The notes below the pieces were generated by a model, which was not told where the DNA came from, did no database searches, and saw nothing but the letters and a program-made list of their open reading frames with translations. From positions 1 through 9,478 of the forward strand of contig JBCBSH010000178.1 in NCBI GenBank assembly GCA_039819285.1: 9,478 nucleotides of DNA, written 5' to 3'. Numbering within the stretch: the stretch's first letter is position 1; each line of letters opens with the position of its first letter. Origin of the DNA: JANQGH01 sp039819285. GTDB taxonomy: Bacteria > Pseudomonadota > Alphaproteobacteria > DSM-16000 > Inquilinaceae. Position numbers and translations under genes: made by a program. Shown here piece after piece: positions 1-6,806 of this stretch.

Positions 1-12
1 CTCGCCGATCAT
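1..12 (-). CDS. Possible start of a gene downstream of cobC (partial, 4 codons)
   Basis: An ATG on the minus strand (12-10) overlaps the cobC TGA stop in an ATGA arrangement, and the frame reads M-I-G-E to the window edge. ATGA overlaps are used repeatedly in this region, so a translationally coupled next gene is plausible. The same frame stays open backwards into the cobC tail (reading GDVERVFKMIGE), so the true start could lie further upstream. No clear Shine-Dalgarno sequence precedes the ATG. Too little is visible to name a product. Confidence 0.25.
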
Positions 13-1037
13 CTTGAAGACGCGCTCGACGTCTCCGGCCTGCTCGCCTGCAGCGCTTGACGGTCGCGGAAAGCGGCCTCCAGCTGGTCCCATCCGTCGC
101 TTGGCGGCAGCCCGAGGCGCAGCCAGCGATCCGAGTAAGGGAAGATCCGAGACCACACGCGGTATCGTGCCAAAGCCGCCTGGGCAGCGGCGGCGTTCGG
201 CGTGGCATAGGTGCGAAACAGCGACGTGCCGCCGACAAGGTCCCAGCCGGCCGAATCCGCGAGCGCATCGAGCCGTTTCGCATCGCCAGCGAGGCGCTTG
301 CGTGTGTCAGCCCGCCAGGCTGTGTCGTCGAACGCCCGTCTCGCAATCTCGATGGCCGGCCCGGAAACGGGCCACGGCCCCGCGAGATCGGCCAGCCGCG
401 CCGCGAAGCGGCCATGGGCCAGCGCAAACCCGAGGCGCACACCGGCAAGACCGTAGAACTTTCCGAACGACCGAATCACGACGACATTGCTTGGAACATC
501 TGGCGCCAACGACAGTGCTTGGTCAGTTTCAACGAAGCTCTCATCGACAACCAGCAGGCCCACTTTGCCTGCCAGACCGATCAAGGACCGTGGGTCGTGG
601 CGCTGCCCGTCCGGGTTGTTCGGGTTCACCACGACGGCCATGTCAGCACCGCAAAGCGCGCCTAGACCAGTGACATCTTCGACCCGCCAGCCCGCGGTCA
701 TGAGCGCCGCGCGATGCTCGTTGTATGTCGGGGTCAGGATGCACGCCCGTCGGGCCTCGGCAAGGTGCGGCATCGCCTGGATCGCACCCTGAGCACCGTG
801 GAACGGGATGACATCCGCGTCCGTGCCGTACGCTGACCTCGCCGCGCGTTTCAGGGACGCCAGCGTTGTCTCTGACGGCAGTTCGGCCCAAGCCGGAGAC
901 GAGATTCGGCCGACGGGATAAGGCTCCGGGTTAATCCCGGTCGACAGGTCCAACCAGTCGCCCCGGTCTCCGCCGTAGGTACGCAGCGCGTCATCGACGT
1001 TGCCGCCGTGATCCTTCTTGTTCGACGTCTTGGTCAT
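9..1037 (-). CDS. cobC: L-threonine-O-3-phosphate decarboxylase, PLP-dependent (cobalamin biosynthesis)
   Basis: This is a 342-residue fold-type I PLP aminotransferase-like protein of the CobC family (called CobD in Salmonella). Family members decarboxylate threonine phosphate to (R)-1-amino-2-propanol phosphate, the linker that joins the corrin ring to the nucleotide loop. Visible features are the N-terminal HGGN (residues 10-13), DLSTGINP (30-37), the substrate-site NPNNPDG (138-144), the aspartate expected to contact the PLP pyridine nitrogen (D165), and SFGK, with K193 as the predicted Schiff-base lysine, followed by GLAGVRLGF. I chose the ATG at 1037 because family members begin just before the HGGN motif. 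The longer open frame upstream to 1148 only overlaps the end of cobD. cobC follows cobD after 7 bases, so the two are co-transcribed and supply both halves of one step. Cytoplasmic. Confidence 0.93.
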   Translation of the reverse strand: MTKTSNKKDHGGNVDDALRTYGGDRGDWLDLSTGINPEPYPVGRISSPAWAELPSETTLASLKRAARSAYGTDADVIPFHGAQGAIQAMPHLAEARRACILTPTYNEHRAALMTAGWRVEDVTGLGALCGADMAVVVNPNNPDGQRHDPRSLIGLAGKVGLLVVDESFVETDQALSLAPDVPSNVVVIRSFGKFYGLAGVRLGFALAHGRFAARLADLAGPWPVSGPAIEIARRAFDDTAWRADTRKRLAGDAKRLDALADSAGWDLVGGTSLFRTYATPNAAAAQAALARYRVWSRIFPYSDRWLRLGLPPSDGWDQLEAAFRDRQALQASRPETSSASSR

Positions 1038-1044
1038 GTTCGGC

Positions 1045-1983
1045 TTAGACCAACGCAAGGCCGAGCAACACAAGTGCCAGTAATGCAACCATGCGCTTGT
1101 ATAGGGCCAGCGCGCGGTAGATATCACCCGCACTTGGGTCCGGCGCATCGGCGTTCAGCCAGGGCTCGCCCACCACGTGGTCGGCGTATTTCCGCGGGCC
1201 GCTCAGCCGTATCCCCAACGCGCCTGCAAGCGCACTTTCTGGCCAGCCGGCATTGGGCGAACGGTGGTTTCTCGCGTCTTGAAAGGTCACGCTGAAAGCC
1301 TTTGACGCTTTGGGCCCGGATGCAAGTGCAAGAAGACCCGCTGAAAGCCGCGCCGGGATCAGGTTGACCACGTCGTCCACACGCGCGGCCACCTTCCCAA
1401 AAGCCTCAAAGCGCTCGCTGCGATGCCCAATCATCGAATCCATCGTGTTGATCATCTTGTAGGCGACAATGCCCGGCAGCCCCGCAACCACACCCCAAAA
1501 GACCGGTGCGACGACACCGTCGGAACTGTTTTCGGCCAAGCTCTCGATCGACGCGCGACTAATGGCACTGCTATCGAGCGACGCCGGGTCCCGGCCGACA
1601 ATCTTTGACACCTGACCCCTGGCTGCCTCGATATCCCCGGATTCGAGCGGGATGGCGACCGCCTTTACATGGTCATGGAGCGACCGCGCGGCGATCAAAG
1701 GCCACGCCAGGATTCCCCCGACAATCCACGCCACGGGCCCGCTTGGCAGCGCAATTTGAATGACGATGGCTGGGATCGTAGCGGCGACCAGCACAAGGAC
1801 GACCGTAACGGCCCCGGTTACAATCCGCCTGCCTCGCGGTCCGCGGTTCAACAGGCCTTCGAGAGCGTCGACAAGCTTGCCCGCCCATGAGACGGGATGG
1901 CCGATACGACGATAGAGCCAATCGGGCCACCCACAGACGACATCGATCAGCAACGCGATTGCGATCACGGCCGCTGAACTCAT
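1045..1983 (-). CDS. cobD: Adenosylcobinamide-phosphate synthase (CobD/CbiB family)
   Basis: This is a 312-residue polytopic inner-membrane protein of the CobD/CbiB family. It amidates adenosylcobyric acid with aminopropanol phosphate (the product of the neighbouring cobC) to give adenosylcobinamide phosphate. Recognisable family signatures are the N-terminal D-x-x-x-GWPDWLYRRIGHPVSW (about residues 14-33), a central SIESLAENSSDGVVAPVFW followed by AYKMINTMDSMIGHRSERF, and DDVVNLIPARLSAGLLAL. Hydrophobic segments occur at the N terminus, around residues 55-95, in the middle and at the extreme C terminus (VALLALVLLGLALV). The length matches the family. It starts with ATG at 1983 and is the first gene of the minus-strand cobD-cobC pair. 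It diverges from cobU, with about 120 bases shared upstream. Note the naming clash: Salmonella CobD is the decarboxylase, not this enzyme. Confidence 0.95.
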   Translation of the reverse strand: MSSAAVIAIALLIDVVCGWPDWLYRRIGHPVSWAGKLVDALEGLLNRGPRGRRIVTGAVTVVLVLVAATIPAIVIQIALPSGPVAWIVGGILAWPLIAARSLHDHVKAVAIPLESGDIEAARGQVSKIVGRDPASLDSSAISRASIESLAENSSDGVVAPVFWGVVAGLPGIVAYKMINTMDSMIGHRSERFEAFGKVAARVDDVVNLIPARLSAGLLALASGPKASKAFSVTFQDARNHRSPNAGWPESALAGALGIRLSGPRKYADHVVGEPWLNADAPDPSAGDIYRALALYKRMVALLALVLLGLALV

Positions 1984-2103
1984 GGCGCGCCAGCCTTGAA
2001 TCGCATGACTGGTTTCAGCGCCGCGCCGACGAGCAAGAAATGGCTGGTACTACGAACGCTACCCACTTTTCTTTTTCGCACTAAGCTGCTTTTTCATGCG
2101 GTC
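1984..2103. other. Divergent intergenic region between cobD and cobU
   Basis: These 120 bases must hold promoters for both cobD (leftward) and cobU (rightward). It is richer in A and T near 2070-2095 (runs of T) than the flanking genes. I looked for cobalamin riboswitch elements (the B12 box, AGYCAGGAGACC-like, and the GCCACTG core) on both strands and found neither. The region is also shorter than a typical full cobalamin riboswitch. No clear -35/-10 pair or operator palindrome could be called. The cobU frame stays open back to a TTG at 1996, but that extension lacks family similarity and I do not regard it as coding. Confidence 0.4.
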
Positions 2104-2628
2104 ATGGACAAGGCGATACTTATAACGGGCGGCGCGCGGTCGGGGAAATCGGCCCTGGCGGAACGCATGGCCTTGGCCTCCATCGGCCGCGCGATCTATG
2201 TTGCGACCGCCGAACCGCTTGATGAGGAAATGGCTGCACGGATTGCCACTCACCAAGCTCGGCGCGGCCCCGAATGGACACATCTGCAGGCGCCCCGCGA
2301 CATTCTCTCGGCCCTTCAAGAGACCGACGGAGACGCGCCAAGACTGGTAGATTGCCTGACAATCTGGCTCAGCAACCTGATGCTCGCAGGGGAAGATTGG
2401 CGCCAGGCGGGCCTGCAACTTGCCAGCTCACTCGCCACTCAGAAGGCGCAAGTGATCTTTGTGACCAACGAGGTCGGTGCGGGGATCGTGCCGGAAAACA
2501 AGCTGGCGCGCGAGTTCCGCGACGCGGCAGGATGGCTCAATCAAAGCGTCGCCGAAGCCTGTGATGCGGTATGGCTGTGCGTGGCAGGCTGCCCGGTAAA
2601 GGTGAAGCCAAACAATCACTCTTTCTGA
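2104..2628 (+). CDS. cobU: Bifunctional adenosylcobinamide kinase / adenosylcobinamide-phosphate guanylyltransferase
   Basis: This is a 174-residue CobU/CobP protein (cobP in alphaproteobacterial naming). The family phosphorylates adenosylcobinamide and then transfers GMP to form adenosyl-GDP-cobinamide, the step before attachment of the lower ligand. The P-loop GGARSGKS is at residues 9-16. RIATHQARRGPEW contains H50, the predicted guanylylated histidine. DCLTIWLSN lies in mid-protein, followed by the diagnostic NEVGAGIVPENKLAREFRDAAG-LNQ block, and the usual C-terminal hydrophobic segment ends in PVKVK. The ATG at 2104 puts the P-loop where the family has it; an in-frame upstream start would add an unsupported 36 residues. 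The Shine-Dalgarno sequence is weak or absent. The gene diverges from cobD-cobC and converges with the ABC ATPase. It serves both de novo synthesis and salvage of imported cobinamide. Confidence 0.95.
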   Translation: MDKAILITGGARSGKSALAERMALASIGRAIYVATAEPLDEEMAARIATHQARRGPEWTHLQAPRDILSALQETDGDAPRLVDCLTIWLSNLMLAGEDWRQAGLQLASSLATQKAQVIFVTNEVGAGIVPENKLAREFRDAAGWLNQSVAEACDAVWLCVAGCPVKVKPNNHSF

Positions 2629-2653
2629 TCTGAGCGATCTGAGCGATCTGAGC
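2627..2653. repeat. Three perfect tandem copies of a 9-bp unit (GATCTGAGC)
   Basis: GATCTGAGC occurs three times head to tail with no mismatch (2627-2635, 2636-2644, 2645-2653). The array starts inside the cobU stop codon and fills most of the 46-base gap between the convergent cobU and ABC ATPase genes. There is no T-tract or strong hairpin typical of an intrinsic terminator. Each copy holds a GATC site. It may be a slippage-prone microsatellite tolerated just after a stop codon. Confidence 0.9.
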
Positions 2654-2674
2654 GCGTGGCGATTTCGGCAGAAG

Positions 2675-3448
2675 TCATCCCGGCAGGACCCAAACCGTGC
2701 CAGTGCGGGGATGCCTCTGGATCGTGGCGTCGACGCCGTAGACCTCACCAAGGCGTGCGGGTGTCAGCACGTCTTCCGGCGTGCCGAGAGCCACAACGCG
2801 CCCACGGTCCATCAGACACAGCCGGTCGCAGAACATCGCCGCCAGGTTAAGGTCGTGCAGCGCCGCGATCACCGTGACGCCGATCTCGCGTACGAACCGC
2901 AACAGCGATAGCTGATAGTGGATGTCGAGATGGTTTGTCGGTTCGTCCAACACCAGGATTTGAGGCTGTTGTACCAGTGCCCTGGCCAGCAGAGCCCGCT
3001 GCCGCTCGCCGCCGGACAGGGTTCGGAACGTGCGGTGCTGGAATTCCCCAAGCTGTTGTAGGGCGATGGCGGCGTCGATCAGGGCCGCGTCGTGCGGTGT
3101 GTCCGGTTCGAGCAACGCTTTGTGTGCCGACCGCCCCATGGCGACCACGTCGCGGACGGTCAGGGGGAACTCGGCAGGCATATCCTGCACCACCGCGCCA
3201 ACATGCCGCGCGACCCAGGCAGCCGCCCGTCGCCAGGCATCTTCACCGTTCAGGCGGACAACCCCAGCGTCGGGACGGATCATCCGGTAGACGGTGCGAA
3301 GAAGCGTTGACTTGCCTGCCCCGTTTGGCCCCAGAAGCCCAAGGAACATGCCCGGTGGAACCTCCAGCGTCACGTCGTCAACCAGGGTTTGCGTCCCGGC
3401 GCGTACCGTCACGCCCGCGATCTCCAAATGCCCTGGGGCGATTGTCAC
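2675..3448 (-). CDS. ABC importer ATP-binding protein (FecE/BtuD type)
   Basis: This is a 257-residue nucleotide-binding subunit of an iron-chelate/cobalamin/heme-type importer, acting on the cytoplasmic face with the adjacent permease. Walker A is GPNGAGKST (residues 40-48), the Q-loop glutamine is about Q88, the ABC signature is LSGGERQR (144-151), Walker B is ILVLDEP (164-170), and the H-loop histidine is H198 in ALHDLNLAAMFCDRL, a stretch typical of FecE/HmuV/BtuD proteins. All catalytic residues are present. The start is a GTG overlapping the permease stop in GTGA; no ATG exists before the Walker A region. It is the last gene of the importer set and converges on cobU. The family cannot distinguish a corrinoid from a siderophore or other chelate. 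The neighbouring cob genes favour corrinoids, but the upstream Zur box leaves a metallophore possible. Confidence 0.92.
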   Translation of the reverse strand: MTIAPGHLEIAGVTVRAGTQTLVDDVTLEVPPGMFLGLLGPNGAGKSTLLRTVYRMIRPDAGVVRLNGEDAWRRAAAWVARHVGAVVQDMPAEFPLTVRDVVAMGRSAHKALLEPDTPHDAALIDAAIALQQLGEFQHRTFRTLSGGERQRALLARALVQQPQILVLDEPTNHLDIHYQLSLLRFVREIGVTVIAALHDLNLAAMFCDRLCLMDRGRVVALGTPEDVLTPARLGEVYGVDATIQRHPRTGTVWVLPG

Positions 3449-4611
3449 TTGACCACGCCCAGGGACCGCGCGTCGCGCCGCAACAGCCAGATGAAGAACG
3501 GCCCACCCACCAGGGCGGTGACGATGCCCACCGGCAGTTCAAGGGGTGCGATGATCGAGCGGGCGACAAGATCCGCGGCAATGGTGAAGCTTGCACCGAG
3601 AAGCGCAACCGCCGGCAGGGCTCGGCGGTGATCGGCACCGACAAGCAACCGTACGATGTGCGGCATGATCAAGCCAACGAACCCGATAACCCCCGAGACC
3701 GCAACCGTGATCCCGGTCAGCGCGGCGGTCAGCACGAACATGCCCCGCCGGAACCGTTCGACATCCAAACCCAGGGCAACCGCGCTTTCGTCACCGGCCA
3801 TCAATAGGTTCAGTCGTCGCGCCTGCACCAGCATGATCGCCAGGCCGATGACCAAGGCGATGACGGGGATCGGCAAAAGCTTCCACTGTGCTGAACCAAA
3901 GCCGCCAAGGGTCCAGAACAGGACGCGCGCCGCCAATTGCGGATCGGGCGAGGTCAGCACCAGAAGGCTGGTCACCGCGCTGAGCACCGCGCTCATCGCG
4001 ACGCCGGCGAGCACCAGCCGCGTGGGTGTCATCTGTCCGCCTGTGCGCGCTATCCAGAACACAATGGTCAGGGCCGCAAGCCCGCCCAGGAAGGCCGCGA
4101 TATGCAGCGTGAAAGCGCCCAATGTCACAAGGCCAAACCGCATCACGATCACGGCGCCCGTCGCCGCGCCGGAGGAAACGCCCAGGATCGACGGGCCAGC
4201 CAGCGGGTTGCGCACGATCGCCTGGATCACCATGCCCGAAACACCGAGGCTGGCCCCTACGACGGCAGCCAGGATGACACGGGGAATGCGCGTCTGGACG
4301 ATGATGATCTCATACGCCTCACGCCAGTCCGGTGTCACCAGCCACCCGCCCGACAGCCAATGCACTACGATCGACAGCGCCGTTCCGGCTGGGATCGAGA
4401 CCGATCCGACCATGAGCCCGGCCAGCGCACAGACAAACAACAGCGCAATGATGCCAACCGTGACGGCGAGGAAGCGGCCGCGGCCGGCAGAGCTGGCGCC
4501 GGCTGCCGGAAAAGCGATGCCGCGGGCGCGCCGCCGGGAAGGCGGCGCGGTACGCAGTGTCGTCAAATGCGCCGCCCGGTCGACGGCGCTGTTGCTCATG
4601 TCGTCGCGCAC
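3445..4611 (-). CDS. FecCD/BtuC-family ABC transporter permease
   Basis: This is a 388-residue polytopic inner-membrane permease. After a basic, Arg-rich and poorly conserved N-terminal stretch of about 45 residues come about ten hydrophobic segments. Family motifs are TRIPRVILA (107-115), the long NPLAGPSILGVSSGAATG block (135-152), and near the C terminus GFVGLIMPHIVRLLVGADHR, the loop region that contacts the ATPase. A single FecCD-type permease probably acts as a homodimer, as in BtuC2D2. The start is uncertain: GTG at 4611 or ATG at 4599 (four residues shorter). Neither has a clear Shine-Dalgarno sequence, and both lie just after the binding-protein stop, so coupled translation is likely. 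The stop overlaps the ATPase start by 4 bases. The protein family alone does not define the substrate. Confidence 0.93.
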   Translation of the reverse strand: MRDDMSNSAVDRAAHLTTLRTAPPSRRRARGIAFPAAGASSAGRGRFLAVTVGIIALLFVCALAGLMVGSVSIPAGTALSIVVHWLSGGWLVTPDWREAYEIIIVQTRIPRVILAAVVGASLGVSGMVIQAIVRNPLAGPSILGVSSGAATGAVIVMRFGLVTLGAFTLHIAAFLGGLAALTIVFWIARTGGQMTPTRLVLAGVAMSAVLSAVTSLLVLTSPDPQLAARVLFWTLGGFGSAQWKLLPIPVIALVIGLAIMLVQARRLNLLMAGDESAVALGLDVERFRRGMFVLTAALTGITVAVSGVIGFVGLIMPHIVRLLVGADHRRALPAVALLGASFTIAADLVARSIIAPLELPVGIVTALVGGPFFIWLLRRDARSLGVVK

Positions 4612-4620
4612 GGCGACAGT

Positions 4621-5595
4621 CTAGTCGGCGAAGGCCTCGGGGTGGAAGGCACGGGCCAACCTTTCCAGCGCATCGGCGGAACTGGGGCCGGGCTGACCGA
4701 TGACCGACGAAATCAGAACGTACCGATCATCCTCCACCGCCGGGACGCCCGCGATGATCGGGTTCGCCTCCAGGGTGGCGATCCGCGCCTGCCCAAGATT
4801 GGTGTCCGGATCGTCGACAACCTGCCCGCTGGCGGTGCCGGAATAGAAGACAACGATGTATTCCGGCGCCTGTTCCACCAACTGTTCCCAGGACGTGCTG
4901 CCATAACGATTGTCGACGTCGCCGAGGATGTTCGCCCCGCCGGCACGGCCCACGACGTGGCTCAACATCGTGTTGCCCAGAACCGCCCGTGGCGTGTCCT
5001 CGCCGCCATTGAAGATGAAGACCGGGATCGGATCGACGCCCTGAACCCGGTCCTCGACCTCCGCCACCGTCGACTGGATATCCGCGATCAGCGCTTCGGC
5101 GCGCTCCGGCACGCCGAAGATACCGGCGACGGACCGGATCTCCGCATAGAGTTCATCGAAGCCGAATCTGCCCAGGTTGCACCCTTCCGTGTTCAGCCGG
5201 GTGTTCATGCCAAGGTCGTGGAGCTGGTCCCTTGTGTGGCGGCTTTCGCTGAACCCGTCAGGATAACCCGCGTACACGAAGTCGGCCTCCGCCTCGATCA
5301 GCTGCTCGGTCGTGGCGACGAGCGGCGACAGGATCGGTATGGCGTTGTAGGCCGCTTCGTATTGTGGGCTGATTTGTAGGTTGGCCATGTACGACGTGCC
5401 CGCCATGTGGTCCTCAAGCCCCAAGGCGAGCATCATCTCGGTCGCGTTGTTGGACAGGGTGACGGCGCGTTCGGGCGCCGCCTCGTAGATCGTGGTGACG
5501 CCGCAATTCTCGTCTGTGTAGGGATAGTGGTCTTGAGCAAAGGCAGCGGGAACAAGCGCAAAGAGTGCCGCGCCGAAAACAAGCGTAGGTCTCAC
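4621..5595 (-). CDS. Periplasmic substrate-binding protein of the importer (FecB/BtuF-type, helical-backbone class)
   Basis: This is a 324-residue periplasmic binding protein. I chose the GTG at 5595 because it gives a clean Sec signal peptide (MRPTLVFGAALFALVPAAFA, cleavage predicted after A20) and is preceded by AAAGGA nine bases upstream. The open frame extends to 5706, but that part overlaps the monooxygenase gene and lacks signal-peptide character. The mature protein starts QDHYPYTDENCG. APERAVTLSNNATEMMLALGL (about residues 40-60) and LIEAEADFVYAG (99-110) are characteristic of FecB/BtuF-type TroA-fold proteins. There is no lipobox, so it should be soluble. C31 and C139 are visible and could form a disulfide. 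It starts 4 bases after the monooxygenase stop and is followed by the permease after 9 bases. Ligand unknown: corrinoid, siderophore or another metal chelate are all open. Confidence 0.9.
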   Translation of the reverse strand: MRPTLVFGAALFALVPAAFAQDHYPYTDENCGVTTIYEAAPERAVTLSNNATEMMLALGLEDHMAGTSYMANLQISPQYEAAYNAIPILSPLVATTEQLIEAEADFVYAGYPDGFSESRHTRDQLHDLGMNTRLNTEGCNLGRFGFDELYAEIRSVAGIFGVPERAEALIADIQSTVAEVEDRVQGVDPIPVFIFNGGEDTPRAVLGNTMLSHVVGRAGGANILGDVDNRYGSTSWEQLVEQAPEYIVVFYSGTASGQVVDDPDTNLGQARIATLEANPIIAGVPAVEDDRYVLISSVIGQPGPSSADALERLARAFHPEAFAD

Positions 5596-5599
5596 GGTT

Positions 5600-6658
5600 T
5601 CAGGTCCTTTCAAGCTGGATGTCGGGAACAGACGGAACGGCGCAGTCCTTGAAGGCTGGCAGTACCTCGGTGGCAAAAAGCGTAAGTGCCGAATCGGCTT
5701 CGGCAAAGGGGATCAAGCCGTTGGCATCAAACAGACAGCGCAGATTGCGGCAGCCGGTTCGGGCGACGAGGGCTAGGATCTGGCGACGGCATTCGTCGGG
5801 CGTGCCGGCGATGGCGTAGTCGGCCAGCATTTCCGCGCGGTCCCGCGGGCGCGGTGCGGCCTTACCATTTGCGCCAGCGCGCAAGGTGCGGCGCCGGTTC
5901 AGCCGTTCGGTCAGTTGATCCAGCGCCCCCTCCGCCCGAGCGGGGGTCGACGCAGGCAGCACGTAGCGGGCGAGCGACGATGCTGCCAGCGGGCTGGAGC
6001 CCGCGCCTGCCCGCCGTAACGCGTCGCGAAAAACCGGCAACTGCCGCGCCTCGTTCGGCTCCAGGCTCAAAAGCAAGGGGAAGCGGTGCCGCGCGGCCAG
6101 CGCTATGGTCTCTGCGGAGACGCCGGCGACATGGATGGGCGGGTGCGGGGTCTGCACGGGCGGCGGGCCGACCTCCGTCTCGGCAAACGGCCATGTCGGC
6201 TCGTCCGAGGCCACCCGGTCGCAGGTCCAGGCCCGCAGCATGACCGCCAGCACCTCTTCGAACCGCTGCCGCGCGGTCGCGGGATCGATGCCCAGCGTCT
6301 CGAAGGTCGCGGGTTCGGTGCCGCGCCCCACGCCGATGTCGACGCGCCCGCCGCTCTGAAAATCGAGCTGCGCGATCTGCTCGGCCAGCATCAGCGGATG
6401 GTAGAGCGGCAAGACAAGGATCGATGTGCCGAACCGCAAACGCTCGGTTCGCGCCAGAATCGCGGCACCCAACAGCAAGGTATGGGGATAGGGCAAGGTG
6501 CCGCGGTGGAAATGAAACTCGTTGAACCAGATGCCGCCGAAGCCGTAGTCGTCCGCGCGCTCCACAAGCCGCATCAGCGCGGCATGGTCGCCCAGCGTTC
6601 CGTCCCGGGCGAGACCGGCGATATCGAAGCGAAGCCGCGCGGCCGCCTCACAGGCCAT
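5600..6658 (-). CDS. Luciferase-like (LLM class) flavin-dependent oxidoreductase
   Basis: This is a 352-residue protein of the bacterial-luciferase-like flavin monooxygenase superfamily, a TIM-barrel enzyme that normally uses reduced FMN and O2. Visible features are LRFDIAGLARDG near the N terminus, ERADDYGFGGIWFNEFHFH (residues 33-51), and the highly typical run from ARTERLRFGTSILVLPLY through HPLMLAEQIAQLDFQSGGR to VDIGVGRG (about 69-113). A C-terminal AIAGTPDECRRQI is usual for the family. The ATG at 6658 is chosen because GGGAGG lies 7 bases upstream; two slightly earlier starts have no such site. The substrate cannot be read from the sequence. Its stop is only 4 bases from the binding-protein start, so it is probably an operon partner acting on the imported ligand or on a product of it. 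That role is inferred from position only. Confidence 0.88.
   Translation of the reverse strand: MACEAAARLRFDIAGLARDGTLGDHAALMRLVERADDYGFGGIWFNEFHFHRGTLPYPHTLLLGAAILARTERLRFGTSILVLPLYHPLMLAEQIAQLDFQSGGRVDIGVGRGTEPATFETLGIDPATARQRFEEVLAVMLRAWTCDRVASDEPTWPFAETEVGPPPVQTPHPPIHVAGVSAETIALAARHRFPLLLSLEPNEARQLPVFRDALRRAGAGSSPLAASSLARYVLPASTPARAEGALDQLTERLNRRRTLRAGANGKAAPRPRDRAEMLADYAIAGTPDECRRQILALVARTGCRNLRCLFDANGLIPFAEADSALTLFATEVLPAFKDCAVPSVPDIQLERT
5605..5610 (-). promoter_or_regulatory. Ribosome binding site of the substrate-binding protein
   Basis: AAAGGA on the minus strand lies 9 bases before the GTG at 5595, inside the last codons of the upstream monooxygenase gene. It decides the start in favour of GTG 5595 over the longer open frame. 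Confidence 0.7.
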
Positions 6659-6806
6659 ACTCCAACCTCCCGGCATCACGGGGCTGGAGAAAAACTGTAC
6701 CGGACATGCCGTGACATAAGCTGCCGAAAAGAATTCGGGAGCTGGTGGGGAGTACCTCGGCGAGCGTTGCCGCCCATAGCGCCCTGGGCGAGCGGTCCGC
6801 GATCAT
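6648..6806 (-). CDS. Possible small ORF (52 residues) bridging DUF1636 and the monooxygenase
   Basis: An ATG at 6806 overlaps the DUF1636 TGA in an ATGA arrangement. The frame then runs 52 codons to a TGA at 6650-6648, ending 11 bases inside the monooxygenase gene, so it tiles the gap exactly with overlaps at both ends. It begins MIADRSPRALWAATLAEVLP and ends RDAGRLEYGL, with one Cys. I recognise no family. A weak AAGG lies about 10 bases before the ATG. Against it: a 53-codon open frame is not rare in GC-rich DNA, third positions become AT-richer in the second half (including TTA, TGT and TTT), and the oxidoreductase ribosome binding site lies inside it. It could be a real small protein, a translational-coupling leader, or chance. 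Confidence 0.3.
   Translation of the reverse strand: MIADRSPRALWAATLAEVLPTSSRILFGSLCHGMSGTVFLQPRDAGRLEYGL
6666..6671 (-). promoter_or_regulatory. Ribosome binding site of the luciferase-like oxidoreductase
   Basis: GGGAGG on the minus strand lies 7 bases before the ATG at 6658. It is the strongest Shine-Dalgarno match in the window and fixes the start at 6658 over the GTG/ATG pair at 6679/6676. Confidence 0.8.
6771..6790 (-). other. Small GC-rich hairpin after DUF1636
   Basis: CGCCCA (6771-6776) and TGGGCG (6785-6790) can pair as a 6-bp stem with an 8-base loop, 12 bases after the DUF1636 stop. No T-run follows on the minus strand, so it does not look like an intrinsic terminator. At most it is a pause or RNA-stability element. 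A second short stem, CCGAA/TTCGG, lies at 6724-6738. Confidence 0.3.

Noticed and set aside
14..673. Open frames of about 200 codons on the plus strand opposite cobC
   Set aside because: Shadow frames of a clear PLP enzyme; low-complexity Arg/Pro/Ala composition and no motif.
1996..2103. N-terminal extension of cobU from a TTG at 1996
   Set aside because: CobU proteins begin a few residues before the P-loop; the extension has no similarity and fills the divergent promoter region.
2629..2674. Bidirectional intrinsic terminator between the convergent genes
   Set aside because: No GC-rich stem followed by a T-run on either strand; the region is a tandem repeat instead.
3937..5379. A 480-codon open frame on the plus strand across the permease and binding-protein genes
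   Set aside because: It is antisense to two well-supported genes; its composition (rich in Arg, Asp, Gly, His) is that of a GC-rich shadow frame with no domain.
5596..5706. N-terminal extension of the binding protein
   Set aside because: It overlaps the monooxygenase gene, and the GTG at 5595 has both a ribosome site and an immediate Sec signal peptide.
6701..6716. Direct repeat GACAT-x5-GACAT upstream of the monooxygenase as a regulator site
   Set aside because: Only 5-bp half sites, no match to a known operator, and expected by chance at this length.
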